From positions 4,984-68,983 of the forward strand of contig ARQR01000003.1 in assembly GCA_000384495.1 (NCBI GenBank): a stretch of DNA of 64,000 nucleotides, read 5' to 3'. A program made the translations under genes and the position numbers. Positions 1 through 9,216 of the stretch are shown piece after piece. A model generated the notes under the pieces. It worked only from the letters and a program-made list of their open reading frames with translations, had not been told where the DNA came from and ran no database searches. This stretch comes from an actinobacterium SCGC AAA015-D07. Its GTDB lineage: Bacteria; Actinomycetota; Acidimicrobiia; Actinomarinales; Actinomarinaceae. Each line of letters starts with the position of its first letter. The first letter of the stretch is position 1.

Positions 1-314
1 ATTGCTTTTTTTACTCTTCCACCAGTCATAGTATTTTGACCAGTATCAAGAACTTGAACTTTTAATGAATCATTTATATCGAAAATGAAATTTTTTTCAT
101 CAACTACATTAAAATTTTTTTTAAAATAATCGTAAATATATTCAACTTTTTCTCCACCAAGAATAACAAACTCTTTGTAATCATATGAAATATAATGTTC
201 CATAATATGAAAAATCATTGGCTTGTTTAACAACGGAATCATAGGTTTTGGCATTTTTAAAGTTTCTTCCATGTAGCGAGTGCCCTTACCCCCCGCGAGT
301 ATCAGAACTTTCAT
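1..314 (-). CDS. rfbF: Glucose-1-phosphate cytidylyltransferase, N-terminal part
   Basis: Partial gene: the reading frame starts with ATG at 314 and runs off the left edge, giving about 104 residues. It opens with the nucleotidyltransferase signature LAGGKGTR, followed by KMPKPMIPLLNKPM and, further on, DTGQNTMTGGR, which is characteristic of RfbF-type enzymes. The family makes CDP-glucose from glucose-1-phosphate and CTP in the cytoplasm, the first step towards CDP-3,6-dideoxyhexoses. Its start codon overlaps the stop of the upstream rfbH in an ATGA, so the two are probably translationally coupled. The gene order rfbH-rfbF differs from the classic rfbFGH order; rfbG (CDP-glucose 4,6-dehydratase) could lie just outside the window. 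The family call is secure even though the C-terminal part is missing. Confidence 0.88.
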   Translation of the reverse strand, partial: MKVLILAGGKGTRYMEETLKMPKPMIPLLNKPMIFHIMEHYISYDYKEFVILGGEKVEYIYDYFKKNFNVVDEKNFIFDINDSLKVQVLDTGQNTMTGGRVKKA

Positions 315-1660
315 TTATGTTTATCTATAAAGTTTTTAGTTACTTCGATAACATAATCAAGCATTTCTTTCGTTAAACCCGGATAAACGCCTAACCAAAA
401 AGCATTATCAACCACCTCGTTAGCAACTGGATATAAGTTTTCATCTCCAAAGCCTTTTTGGAAATATGCTGGCTGTTTTAGGACATTACTACCAAATAAA
501 AGCCTTGTGCCAATTTTATGTTCATCATAAACCTTTAGTAAGTCCAACCTTTTAAAGGGAGCCTCTTTACTTACTGCCAGTGGAAAGCCGAACCAACTTG
601 GGTCAGCTTTTTTAGACCATGATACTAACTTAAATTCATCAAAATTTAAAAAGTTTTTATGTAAATAATCAAAATTTTCTTTTCTTTTATTGATAAACTC
701 ATTTAGTTTATTCATTTGAGATAAACCAATCGCTGCTTGCATGTCTGTAGCTTTAAGATTGTATCCAATTCGAGAATATATATATTTATGATCATATCCA
801 TGTGGCAGTCCACCTAATTGCCAATCAAACCTTTTTTTACATGTATTATCCTCTCCAGGTTTGCAGTAACAATCTCTTCCCCAGTCTCTTAAAGACTCGA
901 TAATTTTTTTCAGTTTTGGTTTATTTGTCAAAACAGCTCCACCCTCACCTGTCGTAATGTGGTGTGCCGGATAAAAAGATAAAGTAGCTACATCACCAAA
1001 GGTACCAACATTTTTATCCTCATACTTTGAGCCAAAAGCATCGCACATATCTTCCATCAAAAAAAGTTCATATTTTTCACATAATTCCACAATTTTTTCA
1101 AGATTAAAGGGATTTCCCAGGGTATGGGCCAAAACAATACCTTTTGTCTTATCAGTGATTGCAGATTCTATGAGATCATGGTTGATGTTATAAGTATCTG
1201 GATCAGCGTCAACAAACACCGGTTTTAAATTATTTTGAATTATTGGATTTAATGTTGTTGGAAAATTTACAGCAGAAGTAATAACTTCAGAACCATCTTC
1301 AATTTCATAAAGCTCTTTAAGACCAGACAATGCCAACAAGTTTGCAGAAGAGCCACTATTTACAAACAAAGTATGTCTTATACCAAGAAATTTCGATATT
1401 GATTTTTCAAAATCATCTGTAAATTCACCCGAAGTAAGCCATAAATCAAGACTAGATATCATTAGATTATTTAAATCGTTCACATCTAATACTTTTCCAG
1501 ATACAGGAATTGGACTTATTCCTGGAACAAAATGACTGTTTTGACTATAAATTTCAAAATATTCTTCTGATAAGTTAAGTATTTGAGATTTAATTTCATC
1601 TAACTTTTTTGATGACTCTGACATATTATATATTTTAACTTCATTAGAAAATGTATACAC
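311..1660 (-). CDS. rfbH: CDP-4-dehydro-6-deoxyglucose 3-dehydrase (E1)
   Basis: DegT/DnrJ-fold, PMP-dependent [2Fe-2S] enzyme that removes the C3 hydroxyl of CDP-4-keto-6-deoxyglucose on the way to CDP-3,6-dideoxysugars. Two family hallmarks are visible. The PLP lysine is replaced by histidine (FYPAHHITTGEGG, His about 233). The iron-sulfur cysteines have the published E1 spacing C-X57-C-X1-C-X7-C (residues 206, 264, 266, 274 in this frame). The longest frame begins with GTG at 1660; the ATG at 1624 (MSESSKK) is a reasonable alternative, as neither has a strong ribosome binding site. The length (449, or 437 residues from the ATG) is normal for RfbH. It is the first gene of a leftward pair with rfbF, overlapping by ATGA. 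Confidence 0.92.
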   Translation of the reverse strand: MYTFSNEVKIYNMSESSKKLDEIKSQILNLSEEYFEIYSQNSHFVPGISPIPVSGKVLDVNDLNNLMISSLDLWLTSGEFTDDFEKSISKFLGIRHTLFVNSGSSANLLALSGLKELYEIEDGSEVITSAVNFPTTLNPIIQNNLKPVFVDADPDTYNINHDLIESAITDKTKGIVLAHTLGNPFNLEKIVELCEKYELFLMEDMCDAFGSKYEDKNVGTFGDVATLSFYPAHHITTGEGGAVLTNKPKLKKIIESLRDWGRDCYCKPGEDNTCKKRFDWQLGGLPHGYDHKYIYSRIGYNLKATDMQAAIGLSQMNKLNEFINKRKENFDYLHKNFLNFDEFKLVSWSKKADPSWFGFPLAVSKEAPFKRLDLLKVYDEHKIGTRLLFGSNVLKQPAYFQKGFGDENLYPVANEVVDNAFWLGVYPGLTKEMLDYVIEVTKNFIDKHK

Positions 1661-1735
1661 TAATTTAGCTTTCTAGTATTACTTTGGATATGTTTATCTT
1701 GATAGAGTAATTATTGATTAATATTATAGAATAAA

Positions 1736-2473
1736 GTGAATATCAATTTGAATAAACAAATTACTGCAATTGTACCTTTTCTCAATGAAGAAAAATACCT
1801 TGAAGAATCAGTTAAAAGACTCATAAATACAAATTTATTTCAGCAGATAGTTCTTGTAAACGATAACTCAACAGACAAAAGTCGTGAAATAGCAGAAACA
1901 CTATGTTCAAAATTTGAATATATTGAACTAATTAATTTAGATGTACAAAAAGGTAAAGGTAACGCAATAAAAGTCGCACTGAAAAAAGTAAATACCTCTC
2001 ACTTAATTGTACACGATGCTGATTTAGAGTATTTTCCTTCTGATATCATTGATATGTTTGAAGTAGCAAAAGTTAATCCATCCACATTAGTTCTTGGCTC
2101 TAGAACAATTGGAGAAAAAACAAGGAATAATAAATATAAAATTACTTATTACGGAAATAAATATTTAACTTACTTTTTCTCTCTAATTAATTTTTATAAG
2201 CTTTCCGACATTGCAAGCTGTTATTGGCTCATCGAAACGGACGTTTTAAAAAGTTTAAATATAAAAGAAAATGGATTTAGTATAGAAGTAGAGGTTCTAT
2301 CGAAATTTCTTTTGCAAAATAAAAACATTGTTGAAGTTCCTATAAATTATGACGGAAGATTATATAGTGATGGGAAGAAAATTAATGTTTACGATGGCGT
2401 CCTAATTTTTTATAAAATTATTAAGTATTCGAAACTTTTAAATTTTTTCAAATTTAGAAAGTTGAATAATTAA
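1736..2473 (+). CDS. GT2 glycosyltransferase, dolichyl/polyprenyl-phosphate sugar synthase type
   Basis: Cytoplasmic GT-A family 2 enzyme, 245 residues, GTG start. The order of motifs fits the DPM1/DPG-synthase group: AIVPFLNEEKYL at the N-terminus, VNDNSTDKS, then the metal-binding HDADLEY near residue 94, and a C-terminal NGFSIEVEVLSKFLLQ helix followed by DGKKIN. Such enzymes move a sugar from a nucleotide donor to polyprenyl phosphate, which GT-C membrane transferases then use; several of those are nearby. It is a clear paralog of the GT2 at 47059-47754, with the same HDADLEY and C-terminal EVLSK...DGKKI elements. Its 3' end overlaps the convergent membrane-protein gene by 36 nt. Donor sugar unknown. 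Confidence 0.8.
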   Translation: MNINLNKQITAIVPFLNEEKYLEESVKRLINTNLFQQIVLVNDNSTDKSREIAETLCSKFEYIELINLDVQKGKGNAIKVALKKVNTSHLIVHDADLEYFPSDIIDMFEVAKVNPSTLVLGSRTIGEKTRNNKYKITYYGNKYLTYFFSLINFYKLSDIASCYWLIETDVLKSLNIKENGFSIEVEVLSKFLLQNKNIVEVPINYDGRLYSDGKKINVYDGVLIFYKIIKYSKLLNFFKFRKLNN

Positions 2474-3850
2474 AGATAAATAAATGAGATGAAAACAACT
2501 AATTATATATCTATACGAGGATTCATATTCAACATTTCTCCAGTAAGAAATATAAAGTAAATTTACAAGAACATAGTTAATTATTACAAAAAAGAAAATA
2601 ATATTTTCCTGTGTTGTATTTGATTTTTGTATTACAAATCCAAAAAAATTAACTATTAGAAACGTCAAGACAATATAACTTGTTGGCTTATCAATAAGAA
2701 ATTGATTAACTATGTTGATTATATTTGAAAAATCTAAATCTCTAAGATATATAAAATCAAAAAATAGATCTTTAAAATCAATCTCACTTGTATATGCAAA
2801 ATTTTGTAATTCAGAAAAGTAAACTCTTTGGTAAATAAAATAAGATAAATATACAAACGTACTTAAAATAATATATATATTTTTCCTCAATAGAAAAAGA
2901 CTTCCAAGTATTATCACTAAGACTATAAGCGATACAAAGTTTTTTGTAAGAACGATAGCACCAAAAGTCAAAAAAAATAAAAATGAGCTATTATTTTGAT
3001 TTTTAAGCATACGTGGAAAATTAAGCAAATATGTTGCTACAAGAAAACTAACTATTCCTTCAATCATTAATGAATTTATCAACAAATATTCAAGCCAATT
3101 ATTATTTAAAATAAATAAAGTAAGAACTATCGAAAATATTATTTTATTTTTTTTAGTTATTTTTAAATCTGTGATGAGTAATACACTAAAGCTTAAAAAT
3201 AGAAACGACGTTATTTGTACAAATTCAAATTTTTGAATTCCAAAACCTATTTCCAGTAATAATGCTTGTATATAACTAGGAAGTAACCCCTGGCCCTCAA
3301 TTAAATTATTTTGAAGAGCAAAATAATAATTATTTTCGTAGATCATTGCAGCAATATCAAGCCATTGTTCGGGAACATCGGTATTTTGTTCTTGGTAGTT
3401 TGAATTATCAAAAATATCATTTGAAAAAATTTTATTGAAAGTACGCCATACAAGAAATGATGAAAATATTTTAAGTATGTTTATTTTTTTTTCTGTTTTA
3501 TAAAAAAGTAAAAATATCCAAATTAATGAAAAACTAATGAGCATTGATTTAAAAGAAAGTATCCTTGTCGCAAATAAAAATAACGAATCAAATGTAAAAT
3601 AGCTGATCAAAAAAATTCCTAAAGACACAGCCCTTCCACCAATATTAAATGATTCATTTATTGTATTTGAAACGTATAGAAAAAATAAAGTTCCTAGTAA
3701 AAGAGAAATAAATTTGATTAAATATATACTTTGAAAAAACTTCATATCAAAGTTAATTAAAAAATTTATTGATGAATTTAATACTATAGGAAGAGAAAAA
3801 AGTACGATAATATTTTTTCTGAATATTGTAGGAATATCATAACTTTTCAT
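2438..3850 (-). CDS. Polytopic membrane protein, possible GT-C type
   Basis: Not recognised by name. The 470-residue protein is made mostly of hydrophobic helices (about ten or more) with one longer polar loop near residues 150-185 (NTDVPEQWLDIAAMIYENNYYFALQNN). Proteins of this shape in glycan islands are often polyprenyl-phosphate-sugar-dependent transferases, but I see no diagnostic aspartate/glutamate motif in the first external loop, so this remains an inference from context. It probably forms an operon with the upstream GT-C gene (3894-5636), with 43 nt between them. The 3' end overlaps the convergent GT2 gene by 36 nt. Confidence 0.6.
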   Translation of the reverse strand: MKSYDIPTIFRKNIIVLFSLPIVLNSSINFLINFDMKFFQSIYLIKFISLLLGTLFFLYVSNTINESFNIGGRAVSLGIFLISYFTFDSLFLFATRILSFKSMLISFSLIWIFLLFYKTEKKINILKIFSSFLVWRTFNKIFSNDIFDNSNYQEQNTDVPEQWLDIAAMIYENNYYFALQNNLIEGQGLLPSYIQALLLEIGFGIQKFEFVQITSFLFLSFSVLLITDLKITKKNKIIFSIVLTLFILNNNWLEYLLINSLMIEGIVSFLVATYLLNFPRMLKNQNNSSFLFFLTFGAIVLTKNFVSLIVLVIILGSLFLLRKNIYIILSTFVYLSYFIYQRVYFSELQNFAYTSEIDFKDLFFDFIYLRDLDFSNIINIVNQFLIDKPTSYIVLTFLIVNFFGFVIQKSNTTQENIIFFFVIINYVLVNLLYISYWRNVEYESSYRYIISCFHLIYLSLIIQLSKFEKI

Positions 3851-3893
3851 TTTTCTACCTTTTCAAATAGAGTATCAGCGTAAATCAAATAAA

Positions 3894-5636
3894 CTACTTT
3901 TCTATAAATACATTCATTGGTTTATATGGGTCGTAATAAAACTCAATAGTTCTATCTGATCTATATTCTGATGTATCAAGTTGTATGTAATCTGATTTAT
4001 ATGAATCGTAACTACAATCAAAATCATTATTTTCGGTCGGCGCACCACCTGCAAATATTCTTATAGAGTTACATAAAATAACATCTGGTTTTGTGCTCAG
4101 TAAGTAATCAACATTGTTTTCTCGAATTCTTCCAAAATTTATTAATGGACTAGTAATGTATTCTTCAAAATGATTTGTTGGATGAACTATATAAGAATAA
4201 TTTGGTTTATCAAGATAAAACAATACCAATATATACTCAAGTGCAAATATTGAATAATCATTTTCAAAATACGAATCAATTTCTTGAGAAAGTTTGTAAA
4301 CAGGGTAATTATTTTGAATATCATTTAAATTCGCTAAATTATTACTTGCATTAGGGAATGTTTTATAAAAAATTGATGAAGCACTCAAAAATATCATTAA
4401 GAAAACTACTATATAAGATCTGTTGTAATTTAGATTAACAATAAGAAAAGGAATGAAGAATATAAAGTAGAACAAATGATGGGAATAATTAGTCCCTCCA
4501 ATAAAATATAATGCAAGAGCAAAGAAAATATTCATGAATGTTAAATCCTTAAACAAAGCTTTTTTGTCTTTCAATATTTGAAGCAATTGATAAAACAACA
4601 AAGTAACGAGTGAGAAGTATATATATTTGTTGTAATAAAAGTAATCTCTAAACCATACTTTGAGCTCATTTAAAGAATAAGAAATTGATACAAACCCTTC
4701 TGATGAGTAACCAAAAGGAATTATTAGGTAATTTGTTATAAAAATGTCATATAAATTGTTCGATATATAAATGCCCTGAAACAAAATATGTGGTAATAAG
4801 AACCCAAAGAGTGATTTTCCAAAAATTTCTAAGGTTAATTTTTTTTTATAAATTACATCAAAAATATATGGTAGTAAGAAAATTAAAGCAACTTGATTAA
4901 TCAAACTGGCTAATGAAATTATTAAGGGTATAAAAAACGTGTTATTATTTTCCCATTTAAATTTCCAGTAAAGATAATAAGCAGTAGAAATAAAAAGTAC
5001 TACAAATAACTCAGAATAGGCTGATATGTACTGGGGCTCACTAACAAAAGAAAGAAAAAGTAATGTAGCAGTTAATGAATATAATTTTTCACCCTTTTTA
5101 ATAAGCCCAATTGTCTTAAACATTAAGATCGAAATTATAAAAAGAATCAAGTCATTTAATAGTTTTATAAACACTAATGACTTATTTGATAACAAAATTA
5201 AAAAATAATAAATGTAGGTTAGCAATGGTCCCTTTGACTCCCATTGTGTTTCGTAAGGTAAATATCCATCTTGTAAAGGTAAAGAAGCTACTAAATAAGA
5301 TGCTGTATCCCATGTTATTGTTTCGTAATTCAGATAAAGGTTTTGAGTAATAATCACAAAAATGAAAATTAAAATGTAATAAATTAAATTATTTATCGAG
5401 TTAGAAACATGAATAAATGAATTTAAAGTTTTTGATATAGGTTTTTTTAAATTTGAATTTAGCGTAATAAGCAAAAAAATTAAATAAAAAGAAACTGTGT
5501 AAACAATTTTTTCATTGTTAATTAATCTAAAAAACACATAAGGCGAGATAACAACAAAAGATATCAACAAATAAATAAAGAGATCATTGAGTTTGTTTGC
5601 TTTATTCATAGATAATACAAATAAGTATAAATGCAA
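3894..5636 (-). CDS. GT-C family membrane glycosyltransferase (GT39-like)
   Basis: A 580-residue polytopic protein. The first large external loop carries TWDTASYL with an acidic residue after a Trp, and then WESKGPLLTYIYYF, resembling the KPPLL-type segment of PMT/ArnT-like GT-C enzymes. It has a hydrophilic C-terminal domain of about 130 residues (including FENDYSIFALEY and TKPDVILCNSIRIF) as in many GT39-like proteins. It would transfer a sugar from a polyprenyl-phosphate carrier on the outer face of the membrane. The longest frame starts with TTG at 5636; ATG at 5609 (MNKANKLND) is a plausible true start. Acceptor and donor are not predictable. Confidence 0.7.
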   Translation of the reverse strand: MHLYLFVLSMNKANKLNDLFIYLLISFVVISPYVFFRLINNEKIVYTVSFYLIFLLITLNSNLKKPISKTLNSFIHVSNSINNLIYYILIFIFVIITQNLYLNYETITWDTASYLVASLPLQDGYLPYETQWESKGPLLTYIYYFLILLSNKSLVFIKLLNDLILFIISILMFKTIGLIKKGEKLYSLTATLLFLSFVSEPQYISAYSELFVVLFISTAYYLYWKFKWENNNTFFIPLIISLASLINQVALIFLLPYIFDVIYKKKLTLEIFGKSLFGFLLPHILFQGIYISNNLYDIFITNYLIIPFGYSSEGFVSISYSLNELKVWFRDYFYYNKYIYFSLVTLLFYQLLQILKDKKALFKDLTFMNIFFALALYFIGGTNYSHHLFYFIFFIPFLIVNLNYNRSYIVVFLMIFLSASSIFYKTFPNASNNLANLNDIQNNYPVYKLSQEIDSYFENDYSIFALEYILVLFYLDKPNYSYIVHPTNHFEEYITSPLINFGRIRENNVDYLLSTKPDVILCNSIRIFAGGAPTENNDFDCSYDSYKSDYIQLDTSEYRSDRTIEFYYDPYKPMNVFIEK

Positions 5637-5729
5637 TTTTTTAATTAAATTTGTAAAAAAAAGTTCATTTTTGTTAATAAATAAAATATTTTTAATTTGA
5701 ACATTTTAAGAGTCTATTATTAAATAGAC

Positions 5730-7349
5730 ATGTTTAAAAGCTTCCAAAAATCACTTATAAACATAAAAAATGCATCAAGACTTATAAAAGTTAAAAATAA
5801 AAAATTAAAAATTATTTATTCTGTTTTCCTTTCTAACTTAGTTGTTCTTCTAGATTTGGGAATTATTTATCTGTTTACATCATTTTTTCAAGATGTAATT
5901 CTTCCAAATTCAATTAACTTTATAAATCTTGATCAAATTAAGTTATTTCTTCCTTTTTTAATAATTTTGAGATTCGTTGTCATCTATTTGGATACAATGA
6001 ATATTCATAACCTTAGGTTATCAATTGAAGAAAAACTAAAAATTGATTTCTTAAATGAGGTTTTTTTACGTGGCAACTTTTCAACATCTGACTCTTATTT
6101 TTTTGTAAATACTTTATGCAATCATGTAGCAAATTTTTATCAAAATTTCTCGATTCTAATTACAAGTTTTGTAAAAATATTACTTTTTACCAGTTTTTTG
6201 TTGTTTACTCAACCATCCACAGTTTTTTACTTTTTTATAGGTTTTATAGTTCTTGTTATTCCATTGAGATATTTTACGAAATTAAATAGAAAGTATTCTC
6301 ATATCAGTTTTAATTCAGGGATAGCGATAAGTGATGACATTGAGAGAGTAGTTGATAATTTATATCTAATTAAAATATTGAAAAATTTCAAGAATGAAAA
6401 AAAGGTGTTTCAGCAAAACTTAAATGATTATTACTCCTCTCAACTAAATAATTTAAAGTATGGCTCATTAAATAGCCTTGTACCAAGTTTTATGACAATG
6501 ATTTTTCTATCTGTATTGTTTTTATTCACAGCTTTAGCAGCGAGAATTACATTAGAATTCATTGCTATCATTCTGAGACTATTTCAATCACTGGGAGAAT
6601 TTAATAGAGTCTTAAGTTTATCAATAGCTACGTATGTTCATCTCGAAAAATTTCTTACAATTGAAAAAAATAAGGAAAATATTTTTTCAGAAAATTTTAA
6701 AGTTGCTGAAAATGGATCTAATGTAATTGCAAGTATAGAAAATGTTGATTTCAAATATTTAGACTCTAATCAATTTATTTTCAAAGGCTTAAATATACAA
6801 ATAAATAAAAATACCCACACCATTATTACTGGACCAAATGGAGTTGGTAAAAGTACATTGCTTGGATTAATTTCTGGAGTTTTTTATGCTGAAAAAGGCA
6901 GAGTCCTTTTAAATACTTTTAAGACAAGTTATGTCAGTGCGTACCCCATGATTATAAGAGGTAGCTTAAGAGAAAATATTTTATACGGCATAACTGAGAC
7001 TATTCCGGATTCAGAAATTAAAAAAGAAATTGATAACTTTAAACTCTTTGATAATAATGATATTGATCTCAATGACTCTGTAAGCAACAAAACTTTATCG
7101 TCAGGTCAGATGCAAAAAATCGCGTTTATAAGGGCAATACTGTCTAAACCTGATTTACTTTTGTTGGATGAATCAACTTCTAACTTAGATAGCAAATCAA
7201 AATTATTAGTTTATAAAATATTAGATTCACTAAATATTACTATTGTCAACTCAACACATTCTTCAGATGAGTTGATTAACTATGACAAGGAAATAAGATT
7301 TAGCAACAAAAATGGAATTACAGAAATAAATGAATTTAAATCTTTATGA
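5730..7349 (+). CDS. ABC transporter, fused membrane and ATPase domains (lipid-linked glycan flippase type)
   Basis: Half-transporter of 539 residues in MsbA/PglK-like layout: a transmembrane domain (about residues 28-300, five to six helices) followed by a nucleotide-binding domain. Walker A is GPNGVGKST (368-376), signature LSSGQ (456-460), Walker B LLLLDE (476-481), with a His in the switch position of NSTHSS. The Q-loop region reads YVSAYPMII, so the usual glutamine appears to be alanine. Downstream glycosyltransferase genes follow with a 4-nt overlap, which fits export of a lipid-linked saccharide across the membrane. It starts a rightward block reaching gmd, behind a 93-nt divergent gap. 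Substrate unknown. Confidence 0.85.
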   Translation: MFKSFQKSLINIKNASRLIKVKNKKLKIIYSVFLSNLVVLLDLGIIYLFTSFFQDVILPNSINFINLDQIKLFLPFLIILRFVVIYLDTMNIHNLRLSIEEKLKIDFLNEVFLRGNFSTSDSYFFVNTLCNHVANFYQNFSILITSFVKILLFTSFLLFTQPSTVFYFFIGFIVLVIPLRYFTKLNRKYSHISFNSGIAISDDIERVVDNLYLIKILKNFKNEKKVFQQNLNDYYSSQLNNLKYGSLNSLVPSFMTMIFLSVLFLFTALAARITLEFIAIILRLFQSLGEFNRVLSLSIATYVHLEKFLTIEKNKENIFSENFKVAENGSNVIASIENVDFKYLDSNQFIFKGLNIQINKNTHTIITGPNGVGKSTLLGLISGVFYAEKGRVLLNTFKTSYVSAYPMIIRGSLRENILYGITETIPDSEIKKEIDNFKLFDNNDIDLNDSVSNKTLSSGQMQKIAFIRAILSKPDLLLLDESTSNLDSKSKLLVYKILDSLNITIVNSTHSSDELINYDKEIRFSNKNGITEINEFKSL

Positions 7350-8494
7350 CAAAAATATTATTCATACACAATCAATATCAAAATATAGGTGGAGAAGATA
7401 TTTCTGTTGAGAATGAAATAAAGTTCTTAGAAAGTAAATTTAACGTTAAAAAAGTAATTTTTCACAATGAAAATAGATTAAGTTTGAGCCAACTATTTTC
7501 TTTCTTTTTTAGTAACAACTATAAAAGTAATAAAACTATCCAAAAAATAATTAATGAATTCCAACCAGACTTAGCTTATGTACATAACACTTGGTACACA
7601 GCATCACTTGGTCTTTTCAAAGTCCTAGCAAAAAACAATATAAGTACAATAGTCAAATTACATAATTTTAGATATGACTGTACAAAGACTTTCTTCCATA
7701 GGAAACATCTTAAAAATAACTCACAATGTGGAGCTTGTGGGATTGCAAAAAGTAAGTATAAAATTTTCAATAAATATTATGAGGAATCATATATTAAATC
7801 AATTTTGGCTATTAATTTTGGTAAGAAATATTTTAAACATATTTTAGGTGGAAATTTTTCTATTTTTGTACTGACAAAGTTTCACTATGAATATTTAAAA
7901 AAATTAGGTATCGAAAAATCAAGAATATCAATTTATCCAAATTATCTAGAAATACACGAAATAACTAAACATTCTGAAAAAAATAATTCATTAGTTTATG
8001 CGGGAAGGATATCTAAAGATAAAGGCGTTGAAGAATTGATTACTGCATTTAAATCATTAAACCTAGAGAAAAATAAGCTAAAAATAATAGGAGGAGGCCC
8101 TGAATACAAAAATCTTAAAGACAACTACGAAAGTGACTCTATCATTTTTCTTGGTGAAAAAACCAATAAAGAAGTTTTAGAAATAATTAATACTTCTTCG
8201 GCTGTAGTTACTGCAACAAAATTATTTGAAGGTCAACCAACAGTACTTTGTGAAGCATCTATGTTGGGGGTACCATCCCTATTTCCAGATACGGGAGGTA
8301 TTAGTGAATTTTTTCCAGACAATTATGAATTTAAGTATAAGCAATATGACTATGAAGACTTAAAAACTAAATTAATTAAACTTTTGCAAAATAGCAACAT
8401 GAGTGATATTGGTTTGAAGAATAAAAATTATATCGAGAAAAAACTTGATAAGAACAGATTAATTAGTCAACTCAGTCAAAAAATAAATAATTAA
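7346..8494 (+). CDS. GT4 family glycosyltransferase
   Basis: GT-B fold retaining transferase, 382 residues. The N-terminal Rossmann half starts KILFIHNQYQNIGGED. The C-terminal half has the GT4 donor-binding layout: SLVYAGRISKDKGVEELI (about 216-233) and EGQPTVLCEASMLGVPSLFPDTGG (about 293-316), with the E-x7-E type pair. A CGACG motif near residue 130 (NNSQCGACG) could bind metal or be structural; it is seen in a subset of GT4 enzymes beginning NQYQ.GGED. ATG overlaps the stop of the ABC transporter (ATGA). The next gene begins directly after the stop codon. Donor and acceptor unknown. Confidence 0.85.
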   Translation: MTKILFIHNQYQNIGGEDISVENEIKFLESKFNVKKVIFHNENRLSLSQLFSFFFSNNYKSNKTIQKIINEFQPDLAYVHNTWYTASLGLFKVLAKNNISTIVKLHNFRYDCTKTFFHRKHLKNNSQCGACGIAKSKYKIFNKYYEESYIKSILAINFGKKYFKHILGGNFSIFVLTKFHYEYLKKLGIEKSRISIYPNYLEIHEITKHSEKNNSLVYAGRISKDKGVEELITAFKSLNLEKNKLKIIGGGPEYKNLKDNYESDSIIFLGEKTNKEVLEIINTSSAVVTATKLFEGQPTVLCEASMLGVPSLFPDTGGISEFFPDNYEFKYKQYDYEDLKTKLIKLLQNSNMSDIGLKNKNYIEKKLDKNRLISQLSQKINN

Positions 8495-9202
8495 ATGAGT
8501 AAAGAAAATAATAAAGTAAGCGTACTTATTTCTACATACAACAATGAAGACTGTATTAGAGAATCTGTAGAAAGCATTCAAAAACAAACTTATAAAGAAT
8601 TAGAAATTCTAATAATTGACGACGGGTCTAATGATGGTACGCTAAAAATTTGTGAAAAACTCAGTAGTGATGATTCAAGAATTAGAGTTTTTAAAAATGA
8701 AAATAATATTGGATTGACGAAGTCATTAAATATTCTTATCAAAGAATCTAAAGGAAAATATATTGCAAGGCAGGATGCTGATGATATAAGCCACTTATCT
8801 AGACTAGAAAAACAAATTAATTTTTTAAAAAAACAAAAATTAGATATGGTTTACTCAAGAGCAAAAGTAAAAAACTCAATAAAAGTAATACCAAATTTTT
8901 CTTTCTATTTTCCAAAAAAATTAGTCTTAAGATACAAAAATCCATTTATCCACGGTACGTTGTTGGCAAAAAAAAATATAGTTTTGTCACATAGCGGTTA
9001 CAATGAGAACTTTTACTATGCACAAGATTATAAGCTTATTTGGGACATTATTTACTCAGGTGGGAAAGTAAAAATTATGAAAGAACCATTGTATATATTA
9101 AACATGGAAGAGAATATATCTTCTAAATATCGTGATGAGCAAGATTATTATGCTAAGTGTGTAAGAAATAATACTTCACCCCCAAAAAGAAAAATTTTAT
9201 AA
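8495..9202 (+). CDS. GT2 family glycosyltransferase
   Basis: Inverting GT-A enzyme of 235 residues. SVLISTYNNEDCIRESVESIQKQ starts the nucleotide-binding half, with IIDDGSNDGT as the first acidic motif and YIARQDADDIS (about 89-99) as the metal-binding DxD region. The length is short for the family, but the catalytic domain is complete. The ATG abuts the stop codon of the preceding GT4 gene with no gap, so translation is probably coupled. It belongs to the rightward operon 5730-12611. The C-terminus is basic and lacks a membrane helix. Specificity cannot be read from the sequence. Confidence 0.85.
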   Translation: MSKENNKVSVLISTYNNEDCIRESVESIQKQTYKELEILIIDDGSNDGTLKICEKLSSDDSRIRVFKNENNIGLTKSLNILIKESKGKYIARQDADDISHLSRLEKQINFLKKQKLDMVYSRAKVKNSIKVIPNFSFYFPKKLVLRYKNPFIHGTLLAKKNIVLSHSGYNENFYYAQDYKLIWDIIYSGGKVKIMKEPLYILNMEENISSKYRDEQDYYAKCVRNNTSPPKRKIL

Positions 9203-9216
9203 TTAGTGAGGTTTTT

